From Candidatus Saccharimonadota bacterium (GTDB lineage: Bacteria > Patescibacteriota > Saccharimonadia > UBA4664): a stretch of 9,675 nt of DNA. Location of the stretch: NCBI GenBank assembly GCA_029288275.1, contig JARIHM010000033.1, forward strand, positions 1 to 9,675, written 5' to 3'. A model generated the notes under the pieces. The model did no database searches and was not told the DNA's origin. It saw nothing but the letters and a program-made list of their open reading frames with translations. A program made the translations under genes and the position numbers. Positions 6,140-9,675 of this stretch are shown piece by piece (within the stretch, counting starts at the first letter, position 1; every line of letters begins with the position of its first letter).

Positions 6140-6383
6140 ATGACAAGTGCTGCTGGCTTCACATTCACGCTCACCTCAGCCGACCTTGGCGTTGGAGCGG
6201 TGGTAGGCATCGCGGCCGCGGCAGCTGGTTTCGTTGCCTGCGGTGCTATCGATGGTGCTTTTTGCCAACATGGACCGCGGCAGCAAGCTGATCAACTTCT
6301 TCGGCGCCGGCGTCGTCCGGTGGCTGCTCATTCTGGCAGCGGCCGGAGTCGGTGGCTGGTTCGGCTTCATGCTGATGCATTAA
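6140..6383 (+). CDS. Small two-helix membrane protein (~80 aa) split by a +1 frameshift
   Basis: I do not recognise the family. From ATG 6140 the frame reads an N-terminal Thr/Ala-rich segment and a hydrophobic helix (about 16-37, rich in Ala/Gly/Val) up to GAIDGAF. At a run of five T (6259-6263) this frame turns into arginine-rich nonsense, while the +1 frame reads on sensibly: ANMDRGSKLINFF, then a second hydrophobic helix (VVRWLLILAAAGVGG), ending at TAA 6381-6383. Joined, the product is an ~80-residue helical hairpin. Its own promoter (6046-6073) and a strong terminator (6414-6460) bracket exactly this span, which argues for a real gene. The break could be a homopolymer error, a recent mutation, or programmed +1 slippage on U-UUU. 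No clear Shine-Dalgarno precedes 6140. A separate 43-residue product from ATG 6252 is possible but has no ribosome site. Confidence 0.6.
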
Positions 6384-6413
6384 AGCCGCTGAACGACCAG
6401 AAGACCCTCCAAC

Positions 6414-6460
6414 CCCCGAAGCATCGCTCCTTAGAGTGTAGTGCTTCGGGGTGTTTTTTT
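6414..6460 (+). terminator. Rho-independent terminator after the small membrane protein
   Basis: A perfect 10 bp stem (CCCCGAAGCA at 6414-6423 with TGCTTCGGGG at 6442-6451) encloses an 18-base loop and is followed by TG and seven T. It begins 30 bases after the TAA at 6381-6383. Confidence 0.88.
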
Positions 6461-6527
6461 ATTATGTTATTTCTACTCTTGCAGATTTGGATTCATCCTA
6501 TATCATGTCAGTAAGTTCTAACGAACT

Positions 6528-6557
6528 TTGACGTATAAGCGAACAACGGCGTCTAAT
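6528..6557 (+). promoter_or_regulatory. Sigma70-like promoter of the secreted four-cysteine protein
   Basis: TTGACG (6528-6533) and TCTAAT (6552-6557) are spaced by 18 bp, each one base from consensus. A second, weaker pair lies upstream (TTGCAG 6479-6484, TATCAT 6501-6506, 16 bp), so tandem promoters are possible. Confidence 0.65.
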
Positions 6558-6582
6558 CGGACGTCGGTAGCGACTGCGATGA

Positions 6583-6596
6583 AGGAGCCTACTCCT
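6583..6596 (+). promoter_or_regulatory. Hairpin enclosing the Shine-Dalgarno of the 6598 gene
   Basis: AGGAG (6583-6587), the core of the ribosome site, pairs perfectly with CTCCT (6592-6596) around a CCTA loop, ending one base before the ATG. The five-pair stem could partly occlude the ribosome site; the short stem makes strong control uncertain. Confidence 0.45.
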
Positions 6597-6597
6597 C

Positions 6598-7122
6598 ATG
6601 CTCAAGCGTTCAGCCCGCACCTTGGCGGCGCTCATGCTGGCCCTGGCGGCCATGCTGGGCCTGGCCGCGGCCACCGCTGGTTCGGCCATGGCGGCCCCGT
6701 CGCCCTATAGCGTCGGTACTCCCGTGCTCATCCCGGACGAGGGCATGTACTGCTACAACTGGGCCGACGAGCAGTTGTCGACCGTGGCCGACATCGAGTG
6801 GCACTACGTTGGTTTGTCCGGCCGGGCCGATCAGAACAATATGGCTTGTCGCTACATGATCACGTCCGGCTTGGGCGAGAACTACGAGGGCGGCGGCATG
6901 CTCCGCTGGATCGGTTGGATCGGTGCCACGCCGGTCTTCAGCGCCCCCATCGACTATCGTGACCTCTGCCACATGCAGTACGGTCCTGAGGTTGGCGTGG
7001 CCTGGATCGACCAGTCCGCCAAGTACGTGGCTGCCAACCCGGCGGTTCGCATGATCACTCACAGCGGCTGGTACTGCATCGGTCAGCCCGGTAAGAGTTA
7101 CGACCAGAGCTCGCATCAGTAG
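6598..7122 (+). CDS. Secreted protein with four cysteines (174 aa), unrecognised
   Basis: The N-terminus is a clear Sec signal peptide: MLKRSAR basic region, an Ala/Leu-rich core to about residue 28, and a cleavage region SAMA-APS near residue 32, with no lipobox. The mature part (~140 residues) is rich in Trp, Tyr, Gly and Met and has four cysteines (MYCYN, MACRY, LCHMQ, WYCIG; about residues 52, 83, 124 and 158) fit for two disulfides outside the membrane. I see no enzyme motif and do not recognise the fold; a small beta-rich secreted domain is plausible. ATG is preceded by AAGGAG (6582-6587) ten bases upstream, inside a small hairpin. Codons are GC-rich (GCC, GTC, CTG), like the 7263 gene and more so than the kinase operon. 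Its own promoter and terminator make it a single-gene unit. Confidence 0.88.
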   Translation: MLKRSARTLAALMLALAAMLGLAAATAGSAMAAPSPYSVGTPVLIPDEGMYCYNWADEQLSTVADIEWHYVGLSGRADQNNMACRYMITSGLGENYEGGGMLRWIGWIGATPVFSAPIDYRDLCHMQYGPEVGVAWIDQSAKYVAANPAVRMITHSGWYCIGQPGKSYDQSSHQ

Positions 7123-7135
7123 GCTCATGCAACGG

Positions 7136-7170
7136 TCGCCCCTTCCTTTTTGTAGGAAGGGGCGATTTTT
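7136..7170 (+). terminator. Strong Rho-independent terminator of the secreted protein gene
   Basis: A perfect 12 bp stem (TCGCCCCTTCCT at 7136-7147 with AGGAAGGGGCGA at 7154-7165) closes a six-base loop and is followed by TTTTT, starting 14 bases after the TAG. Confidence 0.95.
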
Positions 7171-7190
7171 AGTGTCCTAGCTATAAAACA

Positions 7191-7218
7191 TTTACTTTTT
7201 ATTAATTAATGATATAAT
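7191..7218 (+). promoter_or_regulatory. Sigma70 promoter of the 124-aa gene
   Basis: TTTACT (7191-7196), a 16 bp spacer and a consensus TATAAT (7213-7218) give a leader of nearly 40 bases. The same hexamer pair TTTACT/TATAAT recurs upstream of the 9471 gene. Confidence 0.75.
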
Positions 7219-7262
7219 ATTACCTATCGTTGTCAGTACCCCAACAAGCCAAGGAGACCGAC

Positions 7263-7637
7263 GTGGACCAGGATGAGCTGAGCCGTACCCAGGAGGTCTG
7301 GTTCCTGGCCAAATTCCTGCTGGGACAGCCGGAGGGTCGGTCCAACCTCACTAGACTGTGCGGAGTGTGGTCGGGCCACGGTGGCGTTCCGAGGTTCATC
7401 GCAGCGCTGGCCCAGCGGGTCGAGCAGTTCTCGGACGGTGAGGTCACCATCCGGCGAGTGTCCGCCCAATCGCTGGAGGGCCGGGTGCCCGTGGTTCACG
7501 GCTCGATGGCGTACCTGGCGACCTGTCCGGCCGACACACCGGAGGGCATCAAGTCGCTCGACGACCTGCCCGGTGGCGCCACCGTGTACCAGGTGGGCCC
7601 CTACGCCAAAGGCTGCGTCAAGCTGAAGCTGGACTAG
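7263..7637 (+). CDS. Unrecognised soluble protein (124 aa)
   Basis: I do not recognise the family. The start is GTG 7263: AAGGAG (7251-7256) lies six bases upstream, whereas the longer frame from TTG 7230 would start before that ribosome site. The protein begins with an acidic, probably helical part (MDQDELSRTQEVWFLAKFLL), continues with a Gly-rich turn region (CGVWSGHGGVP), a helix (FIAALAQRVEQF) and an apparently beta-rich second half (EVTIRRV, VPVVHGS, ATVYQVG). It has three cysteines (33, 88, 118) and no signal peptide or membrane segment, so it is probably cytoplasmic. GC-rich codon choice resembles the 6598 gene. It has its own promoter and hairpin terminator. The antisense frame over the same span is also open but lacks signals. 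Confidence 0.8.
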   Translation: MDQDELSRTQEVWFLAKFLLGQPEGRSNLTRLCGVWSGHGGVPRFIAALAQRVEQFSDGEVTIRRVSAQSLEGRVPVVHGSMAYLATCPADTPEGIKSLDDLPGGATVYQVGPYAKGCVKLKLD

Positions 7638-7646
7638 CAACGAACT

Positions 7647-7681
7647 GGTCCCTGCTGCTCGAGAGAGCGGCAGGGACCTTT
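7647..7681 (+). terminator. Hairpin terminator of the 124-aa gene
   Basis: A 14 bp stem with one wobble pair (GGTCCCTGCTGCTC at 7647-7660 with GAGCGGCAGGGACC at 7665-7678) closes a GAGA tetraloop and is followed by only TTTGCT. The stem is strong and the U-tract weak. It also lies just past the 3' end of the convergent beta-helix gene, but there is no U-run on that strand. Confidence 0.75.
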
Positions 7682-7699
7682 GCTATATCCAGGCTCGTA

Positions 7700-9280
7700 T
7701 TAATTGTTGTTCTGGTCTGGCTGAGGAATTGGCAGGCCGGTATCGTCCCAAACATTGCCGCTAAACGCGGCTAACGTCACACCGGTGCCGATCTTGACGG
7801 CGCCGTATTCACCATGGTGGCCAAAGCGGTTGTTGGTGACCGACACGGTATTGAGTGTGCCGCTCAGGTCTGAATTACGCTTTTGTGAAATATTGAAGCT
7901 ATAGCCGCCCCAATCAGCCCAGTTCGAATCGAGCAAGACGGTACCGGTGGTGCCGAAGTCCTGCGTAATCTGGACCGATGAATTGGCGTAGGAGCCATTG
8001 GGATTCAGGTTGTTGTGGACCACCTGAATATTGGTGCCATCCAAAATCTGGACACAGTCGTTGTGGGTGCCGTCAGTGGTATTCGGGTCAACGGCGTACC
8101 ATTGCATATCGTGGATGTAGGAATCACGGACGGTCGAGTTGTTGCTCAGCTTCATACCATCGACTGAACCGTGGACATTGACGCGTAGGATAGTAAGGTT
8201 CTCGCCCCAGATGCCGTCGATTAAGACAGAAGGATTCATGGGTACGAATTCGGAATCTTCTACAATGAGGTTCTTGCCGCCGCGGTGGGTGTAGGGTGCG
8301 GTGCTGTCCTCTACTTGGGTATCGAGGAGCGCCGTGTTGCTCGTGGCCTTGCCGCCGTGGAAGATGCAGTTTTTAAAGGTAATATTGCTGCCCGTTACTT
8401 TGATGAACCCACGGAAGTCTTTGCCTGCAATGGTCTGACCGTCGTAGGTCGAGTCAAAGGTCTGATCGCCGCTAACTATCGTGAGCGTCGTACCAGTGGG
8501 AACACCGGTATTGGTGGCGTCGGGCTTGGCACCAGAGATGGGCGTGCTCGTGGGGGTGAGTGTTGGGGTAGGCGTGGGGGTAACAGTAGGTGCAAAGACC
8601 ACGTCCACCCAGTAGTTGGCGCCTGAACCGCTCGTAGCCGGGAAGGCGCTGACGCCCTGAGCATACACGCCATTAGGAGAGGCTGCGGTATTGGCCGGTG
8701 CATGCAGCGGGCCAGCATTACGGCCACTCAAGCTGAAATAATTGGCATTCTTGCCGTAGTGACCAGTATTGGTGTGGTACGACACCACATAGAGAGTGTT
8801 AGCATTAATGGCGATGGGCTGGGCAAATTTAGCGGTTTGCCAGCCCGATGCAGTTTCACTAGTAAAGGTTACCGAGGCAAGGAGCTGGCCAGTGTTACTC
8901 CAGAGGCTGCCAGTGTGAACGCCGGTATTTGCTTTAGCTTTGTAAAAGCGCACAGCGCTAATGGTGCCGGCAGAGTCGGTAGTGAATTTGAGACCGAGCT
9001 CGGTGGGCGTGGTGTCGGCGACTATTTTAGCCGGCTTGGCAGTATTGCTCCAGAAGGAGTAGGTTGAAGCGGCAAAACTATAAAGCACCACGCCGATGCC
9101 GACAATCGCCACAATGCCGATGGCCATAAGTGCCTGCCAGCGGCTGAGTTTGAGGGGTTTGAATAGATTAACGGCGCCGAGCTGGCCGAGTAGTGATCGT
9201 GAACGCCGTCGTGACCGACTACGGCTCGAGCGGGTTGGAGTGGCTCGTTTTTTGGTAGTTTTGGTGTTTCTGGGCATCAT
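7700..9280 (-). CDS. Membrane-anchored DUF4082 / right-handed beta-helix surface protein (526 aa)
   Basis: Residues 1-48 are an unusually basic Arg/Ser-rich cytoplasmic tail, including a dense run at about 19-29. One hydrophobic helix (about 49-71) follows, giving an N-in anchor; SFA-AST at its end could be a signal peptidase site, so secretion is an alternative. Residues ~73-231 match the DUF4082 type (starting TYSFWSNTAKPA, with the RFYK...GSLW pattern and closing YWVDVVFAP), known from extracellular carbohydrate-active and adhesin-like proteins. A Thr/Pro linker (232-250) leads to a repetitive beta-strand region (~265-515) with pectate-lyase-like turns (NITFKNC, NLIVEDSEF, NLTILRVNVHG, NIQVVHNN), i.e. 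a right-handed parallel beta-helix. It probably binds or cleaves surface polysaccharide. Two adjacent ATGs (9280, 9277) follow AAGGGA; the second is better spaced. The promoter is at 9311-9338. Confidence 0.92.
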   Translation of the reverse strand: MMPRNTKTTKKRATPTRSSRSRSRRRSRSLLGQLGAVNLFKPLKLSRWQALMAIGIVAIVGIGVVLYSFAASTYSFWSNTAKPAKIVADTTPTELGLKFTTDSAGTISAVRFYKAKANTGVHTGSLWSNTGQLLASVTFTSETASGWQTAKFAQPIAINANTLYVVSYHTNTGHYGKNANYFSLSGRNAGPLHAPANTAASPNGVYAQGVSAFPATSGSGANYWVDVVFAPTVTPTPTPTLTPTSTPISGAKPDATNTGVPTGTTLTIVSGDQTFDSTYDGQTIAGKDFRGFIKVTGSNITFKNCIFHGGKATSNTALLDTQVEDSTAPYTHRGGKNLIVEDSEFVPMNPSVLIDGIWGENLTILRVNVHGSVDGMKLSNNSTVRDSYIHDMQWYAVDPNTTDGTHNDCVQILDGTNIQVVHNNLNPNGSYANSSVQITQDFGTTGTVLLDSNWADWGGYSFNISQKRNSDLSGTLNTVSVTNNRFGHHGEYGAVKIGTGVTLAAFSGNVWDDTGLPIPQPDQNNN

Positions 9281-9310
9281 TTTCCCTTAAAAGTGCTTAT
9301 GGTTATTGTT

Positions 9311-9338
9311 AGTATAGCTTGAATATGGCTTTTGTAAA
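9311..9338 (-). promoter_or_regulatory. Sigma70 promoter of the beta-helix protein gene
   Basis: On the minus strand TTTACA (9333-9338), 16 bp and TATACT (9311-9316), each one base from consensus, predict a leader of about 25 bases. Confidence 0.75.
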
Positions 9339-9394
9339 GGTTCAAAGTGGAATGTCTTATGAGAAAGCTTCAGAATGATAAGGGCTGATAATGG

Positions 9395-9423
9395 TTTACT
9401 TTTATAAAATTATATTTTATAAT
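9395..9423 (+). promoter_or_regulatory. Sigma70 promoter of the cysteine-rich protein gene
   Basis: TTTACT (9395-9400), a 17 bp very AT-rich spacer and TATAAT (9418-9423) lie about 48 bases before GTG 9471. The spacer's A/T tracts may add an UP-like or bending effect. Confidence 0.75.
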
Positions 9424-9470
9424 AAATTGTCGTTATTCAGCGATCAAGCGCTCTGATGAGAGGATGAGTT

Positions 9471-9675
9471 GTGGCGGCAAAAGATACGTGCAAAAGCTCC
9501 GGTAGGTGTCGGTGCCAAAAGCCTGCTCGCTGGCGCAAGACCGGCATCTGCATCTGCGCCCAAGGCGGCAAAAAGAAGAACAAGCATTGCGGTAACCACG
9601 AGTCTGGTTGCCACGCCTGGTGCGCTGGCTCCAGTCCCGAGACTACGGTTCGCGAAGAACCGCGTGGTGCCAAAT
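9471..9675 (+). CDS. Cysteine-rich basic small protein, 3' end outside window (68+ aa)
   Basis: An open frame begins at GTG 9471 and runs off the right edge without a stop. AGAGGA (9459-9464) lies six bases upstream and a promoter further upstream (9395-9423). The readable 68 residues hold eight cysteines (7, 13, 15, 27, 29, 40, 47, 51), including two CxC pairs (CRC, CIC) and a CHAWC, with three nearby histidines (39, 43, 48) and many Lys/Arg (KKKNKH). There is no signal peptide or membrane helix. The dense Cys/His pattern with high basic charge suggests metal binding, possibly with nucleic acid, or a disulfide-rich peptide; I cannot place it in a family. After residue 52 the sequence becomes hydrophilic and more acidic. 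An antisense frame covers the same span but has no promoter or ribosome site. Confidence 0.72.
   Translation, partial: MAAKDTCKSSGRCRCQKPARWRKTGICICAQGGKKKNKHCGNHESGCHAWCAGSSPETTVREEPRGAK

Noticed and set aside
6091..6291. 66-aa plus-strand frame starting before the two-helix gene
   Set aside because: Weak AGGT only, and the translation becomes Trp/Arg-rich in the overlap as expected for an out-of-frame reading. A short leader peptide is not excluded but not supported.
6140..6514. Unshifted 124-aa reading of the small membrane gene
   Set aside because: After the T-run it is Arg-rich nonsense and reads straight through a strong terminator (6414-6460).
6610..7128. 172-aa minus-strand open frame opposite the secreted protein
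   Set aside because: His/Gly/Arg-rich shadow of GC-rich codons, with no promoter or ribosome site; the plus-strand product has a clear signal peptide.
7233..7640. 135-aa minus-strand open frame opposite the 124-aa gene
   Set aside because: It would start inside the terminator side of the plus gene and lacks its own signals; the plus strand has TATAAT, AAGGAG and a terminator.
9437..9673. 78-aa minus-strand open frame at the right edge
   Set aside because: It runs antisense into the promoter region of the Cys-rich gene and has no start signals visible; the plus frame has promoter and Shine-Dalgarno.
1..9675. CRISPR arrays, insertion sequences, defence islands
   Set aside because: No regularly spaced repeats, no transposase-like frames, no terminal inverted repeats and no recognised defence domains on either strand.

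Overview
The window is bacterial. It is compact, with short intergenic gaps, moderately GC-rich genes and AT-rich spacers. Most promoters resemble sigma70 sites, and GTG or TTG starts are common. Every complete gene I can call stops at TAA or TAG, never TGA. A DUF4082 plus beta-helix surface protein, receiver-only signalling and many small orphan genes would fit a Patescibacteria/Saccharibacteria-like genome. That placement is inference: no ribosomal or phylogenetic marker is present, and an actinobacterial or Chloroflexi-like source is not excluded.

Layout. Positions 1-3355 carry a minus-strand block, read right to left: a membrane PAS-histidine kinase (1535-3355), a stand-alone CheY-like receiver (1109-1483), a HAD phosphatase/phosphomutase (415-1068) and a 74-residue single-pass membrane protein (69-293). 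The first three have no clear terminator between them and probably form one transcript. The kinase and receiver are a plausible two-component pair with no DNA-binding output domain. Positions 1-68 and 294-414 show no further gene.

From 3356 on, nearly every gene is its own transcription unit. The units are a lipoprotein (3551-4327, +) with a terminator; tRNA-Glu(CTC) (4424-4500) with a terminator; an unrecognised 225-residue protein (4690-5367, -) with a textbook promoter and a terminator that contains its stop codon; and a GNAT acetyltransferase (5573-6025, -) that may be leaderless. They continue with a two-helix membrane protein (6140-6383, +) readable only across a +1 frameshift, a secreted four-cysteine protein (6598-7122, +), an unrecognised 124-residue protein (7263-7637, +), a membrane-anchored DUF4082/beta-helix protein (7700-9280, -) and, at the right edge, a truncated cysteine-rich basic protein (9471->9675, +).

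Apart from the tRNA, all plus-strand genes are unrecognised. The lipoprotein and the secreted protein are exported and the 6140-6383 product is a membrane protein, whereas the 124-residue protein and the cysteine-rich protein show no export signal. Recognisable families lie mostly on the minus strand. Several products of this window (kinase sensor, lipoprotein, secreted protein, beta-helix protein, two small membrane proteins) act at or outside the envelope, so a surface-interaction role for the region is reasonable but unproven. I see no insertion sequence, CRISPR array, integrase or clear attachment-site duplication.
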